A stretch of 64,000 nucleotides of DNA from the NCBI GenBank assembly GCA_013289685.1, contig JABCZL010000010.1, positions 236,017 through 300,016 of the forward strand, in the 5' to 3' direction. The translations under genes and the position numbers were made by a program. This stretch comes from Acidobacteriota bacterium. GTDB lineage: Bacteria; Acidobacteriota; Terriglobia; Terriglobales; Acidobacteriaceae. Below the pieces are notes generated by a model, which worked only from the letters and a program-made list of their open reading frames with translations, ran no database searches and was not told the DNA's origin. Positions 40,144 to 49,019 of the stretch are shown here, in pieces (the first letter of the stretch is position 1; each line of letters starts with the position of its first letter).

Positions 40144-40929
40144 CTACAAATGAGCAGGGCTTAGGTACGCGCCGAGAGAAGCTTTGGAGAGGAAGCGACT
40201 GATTTTCGAAATCGTATTTTGCGGCACGAAGACCAGATCCCCCGCCCGAAGATGAGCATCTTCTTTCAGGCTCTTCTGCTTCAGCATCTTCTTCAGGTTG
40301 AGCAGCCGGGTTTCCACCAGATCGTCATTCACCCGCCGGAACAGCACCACCTGGGAGTGCTTGGATTGCTGCGTCAGCCCTCCCGCAATCTGTACCGCTT
40401 CGGCCACGGTCGTATCCGATCGCAGTTCGTACTTTCCCGGCTTGCCTACTTCGCCGCCCACAATGAAGTAAGGCCTCTCAAACTCCTTCAGCGTCACCGC
40501 CGCCTGGGGATCGTGCAGATATCCGCGATACGCCTTCTGCACCGCCTCGCTGAACTGCTCCAGGTTCAGCCCCTGCACCTCAACCATGCCGGCGTCTTTC
40601 AGCATCACGTAGCCGTCCGGCTGCACGGTCAGGGTCTGGTTGAATTCCGGTGCGACCGTGAAGCTGATCTCCACGACATCGCTGGGTCGAAGCCGGTAGA
40701 GCGGATGGCGTTCCCCTCCAAGCGTGGGGTTTCCCAAGCCATCCGCTCCTCCGGGTTTTGCGGCCGTTGTACCATTGCCTCCCGCTCCTGCCCCGGTAAA
40801 GCCGGATCGGGAAGTCTCTTTGTTTCCGCCCAGGTCTGTTTTCTCGCCCTGCGCGTACGCGGCCGAACAACACTCCAGAGCCAACAGCACGACTGCTATG
40901 GATCGGACGAATATGAAAAGGCGCTTCAT
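40144..40929 (-). CDS. polysaccharide export protein (Wza/GumB-like, SLBB)
   Basis: Signal peptide MKRLFIFVRSIAVVLLALECCSAAYAQG; YRLRPSDVVEISFTVAPEFNQTLTVQPDGYVMLKDAGMVEVQGLNLEQFSEAVQKAYRGYLHDPQAAVTLKEF; YFIVGGEVGKPGKYEL. Confidence 0.93.
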   Translation of the reverse strand: MKRLFIFVRSIAVVLLALECCSAAYAQGEKTDLGGNKETSRSGFTGAGAGGNGTTAAKPGGADGLGNPTLGGERHPLYRLRPSDVVEISFTVAPEFNQTLTVQPDGYVMLKDAGMVEVQGLNLEQFSEAVQKAYRGYLHDPQAAVTLKEFERPYFIVGGEVGKPGKYELRSDTTVAEAVQIAGGLTQQSKHSQVVLFRRVNDDLVETRLLNLKKMLKQKSLKEDAHLRAGDLVFVPQNTISKISRFLSKASLGAYLSPAHL

Positions 40930-41538
40930 TTCTCCTTGAGCCGCACCGTTCGCTCTGAGCGCCACTTGCTTCTATGACCCTCTACTGCGCAAGTTAAGCT
41001 CATGCTGGCGTTCGAACAAGACATGGAAAGTGTCGTCCACCAAAGTAGAACGATCTCCCTTTTCGGGAAACGCTCCTGTCGCACGAAGGGTCGTACTAAA
41101 TCAATGGGTTCTGAAGATTTATCCGTGTCAACCGCGCAAAAAGGGTTTGGGAGTACGTCTCTGCTCAGCGTACCCACAAAAGTAGACTTGCATGTTTGTC
41201 ATGTCACAGGAATTGAAGACCGATTCTTTGTAGCCAGGGAGCCTGCAATCCGGCAGCACCGCGCATTTCGGGCGAAACCGCAGTGCGGACGCCGACCGTT
41301 CGTCTTTCCTCTCATCTCGTTGTGCTCGGGAGCTCCAGCTTTCCACAGAGCAACCTTCCATTCCTCAACTTTCCCCCACACAGAAATTTCGATTCCCGTT
41401 TTGAACGCGGCACTCAGATATTGTGATCAGTTTCCTTGTAGATCGAGCGTCCCCTCCCTACAATCGGCGCATCGTTTCTCTTCGAGTTTTTGGGAGACCT
41501 GCTTGACGAGTCTGCAGTCCGCCGCCGCTTCCGATGCT

Positions 41539-42237
41539 ATGGGTGTCCTCATCGCGGACTCCAATCGCATGCAAGCCCAGCTGCTGGCGAGCGCGCTGCG
41601 CCGCCGGCCGGAGTTTCACATCACCACCTGCCCGATGGACACCATCTCCATCCTCGAGGCGATCACCGCGAAACTTCCCCAAATCGCCGTGCTGTCGTTG
41701 AGCCAGCGCGCCAACGTCCTCGAAACGGTGATGACCCTGCGCCGCTTTAACCTTTCGCACCCCCAGATCCCGAAAGTTTTGCTGGTCGACACCTGCGACC
41801 GCGAACTCGTGGTCAGCGCGTTTCGCTCCGGCGCCCGCGGAATTTTTTCCATCACCGATGCCAACCTGCGCATGCTCTGCAGGTGTCTGCTGCGCGTAGC
41901 CGCCGGACAAATCTGGGTCAACACCGAGCAACTCAATTACCTGATGGATCTGGTCTCCGAAGTGCCCTCGCTGCGCGTGCTCAACTCCCGCGGCGGCAGC
42001 CTGCTGACACCGCGCGAGGAACAAGTCGTCGCCCTCGTCGCCGAAGGCCTCTCCAACCGCGAGATTGCCCGCGAACTCAATCTCAGCGAGCACACCATCA
42101 AGAAATATCTTTTCCGAATCTTCGAGAAACTCGGGGTCTCGACCCGTGTCGAACTCGTCCTCTACGCGGTTAACAACGGAGATCCCCGTCAGGCCGAGTG
42201 GCTGGGTAGCGCCGCCCGCGTTCCGCCCAGCGCCTGA
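41539..42237 (+). CDS. LuxR/NarL-family regulator with degenerate receiver domain
   Basis: MGVLIADSNRMQAQLLASALRRRPEFHI...IAVLSLSQRANVLETVMTLRRF...; HTH LTPREEQVVALVAEGLSNREIARELNLSEHTIKKYLFRIFEKLGVSTRVELVLYAV. A start further upstream is possible (for example TTG near 41502). Confidence 0.88.
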   Translation: MGVLIADSNRMQAQLLASALRRRPEFHITTCPMDTISILEAITAKLPQIAVLSLSQRANVLETVMTLRRFNLSHPQIPKVLLVDTCDRELVVSAFRSGARGIFSITDANLRMLCRCLLRVAAGQIWVNTEQLNYLMDLVSEVPSLRVLNSRGGSLLTPREEQVVALVAEGLSNREIARELNLSEHTIKKYLFRIFEKLGVSTRVELVLYAVNNGDPRQAEWLGSAARVPPSA

Positions 42238-42261
42238 GCCTGGCGATCACTCCCCCTCCCA

Positions 42262-42726
42262 TTGAAAACCCCGCACTTCGCCCTGTATAACTTGGGACGG
42301 AATTCCTTGCCCGATCCCGCTTCCAACCCGGCCCCCGCGCCCCAACCCCAGCCAGAGCGGAAGTCGCGCCGCTGGACCATCGTTGCCGCCGGACTGCTTC
42401 TGCTCGCGCTCGCTCTGGTGGTGATCTACACCAGCCGGGCTGCGTTCTCCAGTCCGCTCGCTCTCGTGGTCGTGGCGGCCATCGGACTCGCCGCACTCCT
42501 GCTGCAACTGCGCCTTCGCAAGGACGAGAGCACCCAGGTAAGGAACGACGTCCGCGCGCCACTCTGGCTCAATGCCCTGGGAATCGTGTTCGCGGTCTCG
42601 GCGGTTTTCGCCGACGTCTTCCATCTCAGCGCCAACCTCATGCCGGTCGCTGCGCTGGGATCCGTCCTATGCTTCGCGATCAGCGGCACCACGGTATTGA
42701 GGGCGCTGCGGAAGAAAAGAAAGTAG
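42262..42726 (+). CDS. small membrane protein, unknown function
   Basis: 154 aa with about 4 TM segments (RWTIVAAGLLLLALALVVIY, SPLALVVVAAIGLAALLLQL, WLNALGIVFAVSAVFADVF, LMPVAALGSVLCFAISGTTVL); TTG start. Confidence 0.6.
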   Translation: MKTPHFALYNLGRNSLPDPASNPAPAPQPQPERKSRRWTIVAAGLLLLALALVVIYTSRAAFSSPLALVVVAAIGLAALLLQLRLRKDESTQVRNDVRAPLWLNALGIVFAVSAVFADVFHLSANLMPVAALGSVLCFAISGTTVLRALRKKRK

Positions 42727-42730
42727 CAGG

Positions 42731-42869
42731 GGCTTCCGGCTCTCGGCGTCCGGCTTCCGGAAAACATTTCGAAACGCTGGTCGGCACGGGCGTTCCGCGA
42801 ACGTGAAAATCCTGGTTGGTTGAGATTTCGCAGACGGGAAGATTTTCCGAAAGCCGAGAGCCGGAAGCC
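42731..42869. repeat. long inverted repeat between convergent genes (17-bp perfect arms)
   Basis: ggcttccggctctcggc at 42731-42747 and its exact reverse complement gccgagagccggaagcc at 42853-42869. Confidence 0.85.
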
Positions 42870-42878
42870 GAGAAAAGC

Positions 42879-43772
42879 CTATCTCTTAAACTCCACCGCC
42901 ACGGTCGTCTCCGCCACCGCCGGCTCCCCATTCACCCGGTACGGCTCAAACTTCCACCAGCGCAACGCGTCCATCGCCGCCCGCGCCAGTACGTCTGGGC
43001 CATTCAACGCGTGCATGCTTACCACCGACCCATCCCGCCCCACCACAATATCCAGCGCGATCACGCCCTGCAGGTTCGCCTTCCGCGCTTCCGCCGGATA
43101 CGTGGGCTCCACCTTATGGACCAGCAACTTCTCCATTACGTCAGCCGCAACCTGCGCCTGCGGTTTGTCGGTGGCCGACACTACTTCCGGAGTCTTCAAC
43201 CCTGATTCCAACTCCTCCCAGCCCTGATTCCAGCGCCACCAGAACACTGCGGCCGCGATCGAAGCGAGCACGAAAAGGGTCAGAAAGATGATCCATCCCA
43301 TCCCGCGCCGCTTCCTCCTTGGATTGCGTGGCCCTCCGCCTCCCGAACTTTCCCCACCCGTTCCGCCGGAATCCGTTTCCGTTTTCGCCGCTTGAGCGGG
43401 AGCCGCGGTGATCTCCGTCTCCACCCTCACTGCGTTTGCCCAGGTTCGAATCGCCGCCTGCTGCTCGGCCGACAGCCCCACAAACTCAAGCCCGCAGCGC
43501 AGCTGGTCCTGATAGCGCACCATCGCCCGCGTCCGCAGCGCGCGCGCCGCGGACGGCAGTTGCACTTCAACCCCCACCGCTTCGCCTGGAACCAGTTCCC
43601 CCGCCAGCATGGCCGCAATCCCGCGCTCGCACACGTTCAGCGACCGCCCCGGCACGGTGTCGGGAATCCCCGACCGCAGGACCGTCACATCCAGCGGCGC
43701 CTGCACCTGAAACCGCGGCATCCGCCTCCGCGACGGCCCACTCCACCCCCGAACTTGTGCCTCAGTCGCCAT
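42879..43772 (-). CDS. PilZ-domain / TonB C-terminal fusion protein
   Basis: N-terminus SRRRMPRFQVQAPLDVTVLRSGIPDTVPGRSLNVCERGIAAMLAGELVPGEAVGVEVQLP (PilZ-like), then TM GWIIFLTLFVLASIAAAVFWWRW, then HKVEPTYPAEARKANLQGVIALDIVVGRDGSVVSMHALNGPDVLARAAMDALRWWKFEPYRVNGEPAVAETTVAVEF (TonB_C). Confidence 0.85.
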   Translation of the reverse strand: MATEAQVRGWSGPSRRRMPRFQVQAPLDVTVLRSGIPDTVPGRSLNVCERGIAAMLAGELVPGEAVGVEVQLPSAARALRTRAMVRYQDQLRCGLEFVGLSAEQQAAIRTWANAVRVETEITAAPAQAAKTETDSGGTGGESSGGGGPRNPRRKRRGMGWIIFLTLFVLASIAAAVFWWRWNQGWEELESGLKTPEVVSATDKPQAQVAADVMEKLLVHKVEPTYPAEARKANLQGVIALDIVVGRDGSVVSMHALNGPDVLARAAMDALRWWKFEPYRVNGEPAVAETTVAVEFKR

Positions 43773-43788
43773 GGTTCTCTTATGGTCT

Positions 43789-43830
43789 TGTCATTCCGAC
43801 CCTGAGCGAAGCGAAGGGGAGGAATCTGCT
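43789..43830 (+). repeat. dispersed repeat type A copy 1
   Basis: tgtcattccgaccctgagcgaagcgaaggggaggaatctgct; near-identical to 44667-44710. Confidence 0.8.
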
Positions 43831-43900
43831 TCCGCTTATGCGGGTCTGGGGTCTCAGACCAGTCCAGGCCGAGCAAAGCTCGGCTCGCTCTCTTCGCAAA

Positions 43901-43941
43901 ATCCCCACTTCTCGCAAACGACGCGAGAAATGGGGCACCCC
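43901..43941 (-). repeat. dispersed palindromic repeat type B copy 1
   Basis: atccccacttctcgcaaacgacgcgagaaatggggcaccc; close to the reverse complement of 45129-45172. Confidence 0.8.
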
Positions 43942-43955
43942 AACTGCTTAATCAG

Positions 43956-44633
43956 CTATCTTCTCAACTCCACAATCTCACTTCCCCGTGCAAACAGCAC
44001 CACACTCGCCATTCCGACAAACAACCCATGCTCCACCACGCCGGGCATATCGCTCAACTCCCGCGCCAACCCATTCGCATCCGGAATCTGCCCAAACCGG
44101 CAATCCAAAATGTGATTGTGCTCGTCGGTCACAAAGGGCTTCCCATCGGCCCCGGTTCTGACGGATACCTGCGCCCCCAGAGCCGCGATCCGCTTCGCCA
44201 CCAGCGCCTGCGCAAACTGGATCACCTCCACCGGCAGCGGAAATTTCCCCAGCACCGGCACCTGCTTCGACGCGTCCGCCACAATCACCAACTGCTCGGT
44301 CGCCGACGCCACAATCTTCTCCCGCAGCATCGCTCCGCCGCCGCCTTTGATCAAGCGCAGTTGCGGATCCACTTCATCCGCTCCATCTACCGTAACCGCA
44401 ATCTCCTGACATTCATCCAGCGTAGTCAGCGGAATCCCCAGACTCGCAGCTAGTTCCCGCGACTTTACCGAAGTCGGAATCCCACGAATCCGCAGTCCGG
44501 CCTTGACCCGCTCGGCGAGTAGCTTAATAAAGAATGCCGCCGTCGACCCCGTCCCCAGCCCGACGACCTGACCATCTTTCACGAACTGCAAACTCGCACG
44601 CGCCGCCGCCTCTTTTTCCTGATCGTTCGCCAT
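43956..44633 (-). CDS. rpiA: ribose-5-phosphate isomerase A
   Basis: MANDQEKEAAARASLQFVKDGQVVGLGTGSTAAFFIKLLAERV, TVDGADEVDPQLRLIKGGGGAMLREKIVASATEQLVIVADASKQVPVLGKFPLPVEV. Confidence 0.96.
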   Translation of the reverse strand: MANDQEKEAAARASLQFVKDGQVVGLGTGSTAAFFIKLLAERVKAGLRIRGIPTSVKSRELAASLGIPLTTLDECQEIAVTVDGADEVDPQLRLIKGGGGAMLREKIVASATEQLVIVADASKQVPVLGKFPLPVEVIQFAQALVAKRIAALGAQVSVRTGADGKPFVTDEHNHILDCRFGQIPDANGLARELSDMPGVVEHGLFVGMASVVLFARGSEIVELRR

Positions 44634-44666
44634 TTTGTTTCGCGCAGCACTCCCATTCCAAAAGGT

Positions 44667-44710
44667 TGTCATTCCGACCCCTGAGCAACGCGAAGGGGGA
44701 GGAACCTGCT
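44667..44710 (+). repeat. dispersed repeat type A copy 2
   Basis: tgtcattccgacccctgagcaacgcgaagggggaggaacctgct. Confidence 0.8.
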
Positions 44711-44732
44711 GTTCCCTCGCCAAAACGACACT

Positions 44733-45119
44733 CTACCCCAAAATCCTCTCCGTATAAATCAAATACCCCGCCAGCACCAACCCAAACAGCACCGTCAAAG
44801 CCGTGATCAGGTCCAGCACAAATCCCGCCGGCTCAAACGTCCCTGAATCCAGCTGCGCCCGCGTCTTGCGATACCGCACCAGCCCCGCCACCACCAACCC
44901 CACGCCCGCGACAATCGCGCCCGACCCCATCCACACCGACATCCCCGCCGTCCGCACCGGATGCCCCTGGAGCGCCGTCAGTTGCCGCATGGCAATCGCG
45001 AACCGCCCAATCGCGAACCCAAATACCACGATTGCCGCCCCGGTCCGCACCCAGGCCAGAAACGTCCGCTCATTCGCCAGATGGTCGCGTGCCCGATTCG
45101 GATTTGCACTTTCCACCAC
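44733..45119 (-). CDS. DUF202 (YidH-like) membrane protein
   Basis: RDHLANERTFLAWVRTGAAIVVFGFAIGRFAI plus two more TM segments. Confidence 0.9.
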   Translation of the reverse strand: MVESANPNRARDHLANERTFLAWVRTGAAIVVFGFAIGRFAIAMRQLTALQGHPVRTAGMSVWMGSGAIVAGVGLVVAGLVRYRKTRAQLDSGTFEPAGFVLDLITALTVLFGLVLAGYLIYTERILG

Positions 45120-45128
45120 AATTCCTCC

Positions 45129-45172
45129 GGGTGCCCCATTTCTCGCGCGTTCTTGGCGCGAGAAGTGGGGAT
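45129..45172 (+). repeat. dispersed palindromic repeat type B copy 2
   Basis: gggtgccccatttctcgcgcgttcttggcgcgagaagtggggat. Confidence 0.8.
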
Positions 45173-45208
45173 TTTAGACAGCTCCAGCCGCAGCGCATAC
45201 CGCCAGCA

Positions 45209-45598
45209 TTATTCCACAGCTTTCCCGATCACAACCCCCGCTCCCACAAGATTCTTGATCAACTCCTCCGGCACGCCATGCCGCTCTTTCAAGTACTGTG
45301 GATCGTTATACGTGACCATGACCTTGCCCGCCACGTCCTCCGCCACCAGCGCCTTGAGGGGCAGATCAATCGCCAGGCTCGGAGCCGCCACCATCAGCGG
45401 CGTTCCACCCTTCGGACTCCCAAAGATCACGACCTTCGTCGGCCTCATCTTCAATCCAACCTTCTCGGCCTCGCCGCTGTGATCGATGACCGCGAACACC
45501 TGCATTCCCTTCTCCACGAACGCCGCCTGCAGCCGATTCACCGTGTCCTCGACCGAATAATGACTGGCTACCGTAACCAATCCTTTCCCTTGCGCCAT
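45209..45598 (-). CDS. DUF302-family protein
   Basis: GLVTVASHYSVEDTVNRLQAAFVEKGMQVFAVIDHSGEAEKVGLKMRPTKVVIFGSPKGGTPLMVAAPSLAIDLPLKALV. Confidence 0.9.
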   Translation of the reverse strand: MAQGKGLVTVASHYSVEDTVNRLQAAFVEKGMQVFAVIDHSGEAEKVGLKMRPTKVVIFGSPKGGTPLMVAAPSLAIDLPLKALVAEDVAGKVMVTYNDPQYLKERHGVPEELIKNLVGAGVVIGKAVE

Positions 45599-45689
45599 CT
45601 CCTTCACCTCCGCAGAACGCTCGATTGTAAGGAAAATCTCGCAGCGCTCCAAGGACACGAGAGCAATCCATAGCTACAATATTATTCGC

Positions 45690-46496
45690 ATGAAAATCCC
45701 GGCGCTCATGTTGCTGACTTTCATCGCTCTCTCCGCCCCAGGAAGAGCCGCCGCCCAATCCCAGCCAGAAGAGGTTGTCTTTCCCGGCGACGGACGGCAG
45801 TTGCACGGCTTTCTCTGGAAACCGGCGGGCAGCGGTCCTTTTCGTGCGATCGTCTGGAATCACGGCAGCGAGAAGCTTCCGGGCTCCGAACCGGCGCTGG
45901 CCAATTTTTACACCGCCCATGCCTACGTGTTTTTTGTTCCGCATCGCCGAGGCCAAGGCCGCTCCCCGGGAGACTACATCCAGGATCAGATCGCGCATGC
46001 CCCTCCGGGCCAGCGTGCCCAGCGCATGATCGACTTGCAAGAGGCCGAGGTCGACGACGTTATTGCCGGCTTGAATTATCTGAAGTCTCTGCCCTTCGTC
46101 GATCCCGCGAAGATCGCCATTTCAGGATGCTCCTACGGTGGCATCCAAACCCTGCTGGCCGGCGAGCGCGACCTGGGGGTAAAGGCGCTGGTGCCGTTCG
46201 CTCCGGGAGCGATGTCGTGGGGGCAAAACCCGTTCCTCGAAGACGTCCTGATTCGCGCGGTCGATCGCGCCCGAGCGCCCGTGTTCCTGATTCAGGCGGA
46301 AAACGATTTCAGTCTCGATCCCAGCCACGTCTTGAGCAAAGAGGCGAATAAGAAGCACAAAGAATTTCAATCCAAGATCTACCCAGCCTTCGGCAAGATC
46401 CATCACGATGGCCATTGGGGATTCTGTTCCTCGGCGACAGAAGTGTGGGGAGCGGATGTGCTGGCCTTTCTCGACGCACAGATGAAGGCTCAGTGA
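45690..46496 (+). CDS. secreted alpha/beta hydrolase (dienelactone hydrolase-like)
   Basis: Signal peptide MKIPALMLLTFIALSAPGRAAAQS; IVWNHGSEK, KIAISGCSYGGIQTLLAGE (nucleophile elbow, Cys/Ser), HDGHWGFC. Confidence 0.85.
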   Translation: MKIPALMLLTFIALSAPGRAAAQSQPEEVVFPGDGRQLHGFLWKPAGSGPFRAIVWNHGSEKLPGSEPALANFYTAHAYVFFVPHRRGQGRSPGDYIQDQIAHAPPGQRAQRMIDLQEAEVDDVIAGLNYLKSLPFVDPAKIAISGCSYGGIQTLLAGERDLGVKALVPFAPGAMSWGQNPFLEDVLIRAVDRARAPVFLIQAENDFSLDPSHVLSKEANKKHKEFQSKIYPAFGKIHHDGHWGFCSSATEVWGADVLAFLDAQMKAQ

Positions 46497-46570
46497 AGTT
46501 CTCTCAACGCCGCCCCGTCAGCATGCCGATGCCGTAATTACTGCGCCTCGCCGTCGTGCCGAGCGGCGGC

Positions 46571-48802
46571 TTACTGCACGACCTGGCTGACGGATGCTGT
46601 GCTCTTGGCGATGTTGGAATCTCCTTGATACGTCACGGTAACCGTGCTCGTCCCCGCCGGTACCGATGACGTCGTCAGTCTTGCTTTGCCGCTGCTGAGT
46701 TGTGCTGTCCCCAGCACAGTCTTCCCCGCGCTGAACGTGACTGGCCCGGTCGGGACCACGGTTGGCGAAGTGATCGTCGCCGTGAACTTCACCGCCTGCC
46801 CTTGCGCGGACGGGTTCGGCGACGAAGTGAGCGTGGCCGCACTCGTGGTCTCCAGCACCACCTGGTTCAGCACGGCGGATGTGCTGCGCAGGTTCGCCGC
46901 GTCGCCCGCGTACACCGCCGTCAGCGGATAGGAGTCGGCATTGAGATTGGATTTGGTGAGAGTCGCGACACCGCTACTGTTGAGTGTTGCCGAACCAATC
47001 GAGTAGATACTCCACTTGAAGTTGACTTTCCCCGTCGGCGTGATTGAACCGGCTGAGGTGACCGTCGCGGTCCAAGTTACTTTCTGACCGTAGGTGGAGG
47101 GGTTCAGGCTGGAGATAATGGAGGTCGATGTCGTGAACTTGCTGGCCGGGTTCACAACTTGCTTGAGCCCGGGTGACGTGCTGGCAACGAAAGTGGAATC
47201 TCCGGGATAGGTGGCAGTAATCGTGAACGTGCCTGCGGGCAGCGAGGAGGTGGTCAGGGACGCGCTGCCTCCGCTCAGTGATCCGGTGCCTAAGACTGCC
47301 GATCCATTGTTGAAGGTGACGACCTCTCCGTAGGGTGGTGTTCCGGCCGTAGAACTCACTGTGGCCGTGAAGGTGACTGCCTGCCCGACCAGCGAAGGAT
47401 TGGGCGAGGAGATCAGCTTTGTGGCGGTGGGAGTGCTGAAGATGGTGTTGTTTATTAGCACCCCAACGAATCCCTTTAGCGGCCTCGCGGCGCTGAGCTG
47501 CAAATTTGCGGCCACCAGATCAGGCTTGCCATCGCCATTCACATCCGCAACCGCTAAAGACCAAGCGTAGTAGCCGCCGGAACCGAACACAACTTCGGGC
47601 TGGAAGGTTCCATCCCCATTACCCAGGAACACGCCGATCCCGCCGTCTCCCTTGCTGTCAATTTGAAAGGTCACCGCCAGCAGATCTAGCTTGCCGTCGC
47701 CATTCACGTCCGCCACAGCCACGGAAGGATTGCCAAGCCCAGTTGCTCCCCCATAGGTCACTACCGGCTGGAAAGTCCCATCACCGTTTCCCAACACGAC
47801 GCTCACGTTGCCACTCTCGCCATCCATTGCCACGACGTCCAGCTTGCCATCCCCATTCACGTCTGCAACCGCGATTGAACTGGCCCCCAGCCCGCCAAAA
47901 CTATAGTTTACTTCTGGCTGGAAGGTCCCATCGCCGTTACCCAATAGCACGCCTATACCACCCGCAACTCCAAGGAGCAAGTCGGGCTTGCCGTCGCCGT
48001 TTACATCCGCAATCGCGACCGCCGTTGCCTGATCCGCTGATATGTTCTTCACCGGTTGGAAGGTTCCGTCACCATTGCCCAATAGCAAGCCCACGATGCC
48101 GTTGCTCGTCTCCACCAAATCCGGTTTGCCATCTCCGTTTATGTCTGCCACCGCAACGGCATAGGCAGTGCTCGAGCCTGTGCTGTACGACACGCCCGGC
48201 TGGAAGGTTCCGTCGCCGTTCCCCAAAAGCACACCCACTCCGCCGACAGAACAATTTGATCGACTAAAGCACTGGTTCGCCACCACAAGATCGGGTTTCC
48301 CATCGCCGTTCACATCCGCGACTACCACTTCCTCGGACCTGGGTCCACCCGAACTATAGGTCACGGCCGGTTGGAAAGTGCCGTCGCCGTTGCCCAGCAG
48401 CACGCCCACGCTGGAATTCAAGTAGCACGTGATGCTGCCGGGGCAATAATTCGCCACTAGCAGATCAGGCTTGCCGTCGCCGTTCACGTCTGCGACCGCA
48501 ATGGAAAACGCTTCGTAGCCTCCCGAGTAATAAGACACGGCCGGCAGGAAAGAGAGAGAACTACCCGGGGTTGTCGAAGGAGAGTGGATTGTCCGCTCTT
48601 GCAATGGGCTCGCAGCGGCAGCGTCTTCCGGCGGTATCAGATCCATTCTCGGCGGTGTTTCGTGGCCCGCCGACGCAACCACAGCAGCACTCTTCGACTG
48701 CCCTGCACCCTTCACTTGTGCTGGGGCGGACACAATGGTGAGCGTGGCGAGTGCGATCAGCACCGCGGCGAAGAATATCTTCAATTGTGTGTGATTCCGC
48801 AT
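46571..48802 (-). CDS. secreted FG-GAP/VCBS-repeat protein with C-terminal Ig-like domains
   Basis: Signal peptide, then about 8 repeats of VLLGNGDGTFQPxVxYSxGG...VAVADVNGDGKPDLV, then three Ig-like repeats (SSPNPSLVGQAVTFTATVSS...). Confidence 0.9.
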   Translation of the reverse strand: MRNHTQLKIFFAAVLIALATLTIVSAPAQVKGAGQSKSAAVVASAGHETPPRMDLIPPEDAAAASPLQERTIHSPSTTPGSSLSFLPAVSYYSGGYEAFSIAVADVNGDGKPDLLVANYCPGSITCYLNSSVGVLLGNGDGTFQPAVTYSSGGPRSEEVVVADVNGDGKPDLVVANQCFSRSNCSVGGVGVLLGNGDGTFQPGVSYSTGSSTAYAVAVADINGDGKPDLVETSNGIVGLLLGNGDGTFQPVKNISADQATAVAIADVNGDGKPDLLLGVAGGIGVLLGNGDGTFQPEVNYSFGGLGASSIAVADVNGDGKLDVVAMDGESGNVSVVLGNGDGTFQPVVTYGGATGLGNPSVAVADVNGDGKLDLLAVTFQIDSKGDGGIGVFLGNGDGTFQPEVVFGSGGYYAWSLAVADVNGDGKPDLVAANLQLSAARPLKGFVGVLINNTIFSTPTATKLISSPNPSLVGQAVTFTATVSSTAGTPPYGEVVTFNNGSAVLGTGSLSGGSASLTTSSLPAGTFTITATYPGDSTFVASTSPGLKQVVNPASKFTTSTSIISSLNPSTYGQKVTWTATVTSAGSITPTGKVNFKWSIYSIGSATLNSSGVATLTKSNLNADSYPLTAVYAGDAANLRSTSAVLNQVVLETTSAATLTSSPNPSAQGQAVKFTATITSPTVVPTGPVTFSAGKTVLGTAQLSSGKARLTTSSVPAGTSTVTVTYQGDSNIAKSTASVSQVVQ

Positions 48803-49019
48803 GGCGATCTCCTTCTAAGTCCACGAGGATTGGGCACGCGCGCATTCGTGGACTGCCCCGAAGAACAAGAACGGCCAGCTCAGACAGAATCGGCTTTCCA
48901 GGAGAGACTCTGGTGAGGTATTCGCGATCTACCGGAGGACAATGCGCCCTCCCGGAAGGGTTGTCAAGGGTGTACATGGACGCCAAAGATCCGAGCAAGT
49001 CCGTAGTCATCACCTAGAT

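Noticed and set aside
41002-41538. N-terminal extension of the LuxR-like ORF from 41002
   Set aside because: The first about 180 residues have no homology-like pattern and run through the probable promoter region; the regulator fold starts near MGVLIADSNRM.
46571-48802. Possible CRISPR-like or tandem DNA repeat in the region of regularly spaced ggtgatgggac/ccgtcgccgttgcc motifs
   Set aside because: Periodicity is explained by FG-GAP protein repeats (GNGDGTFQP / VADVNGDGKPD) within one ORF; spacing is irregular and the units are coding.
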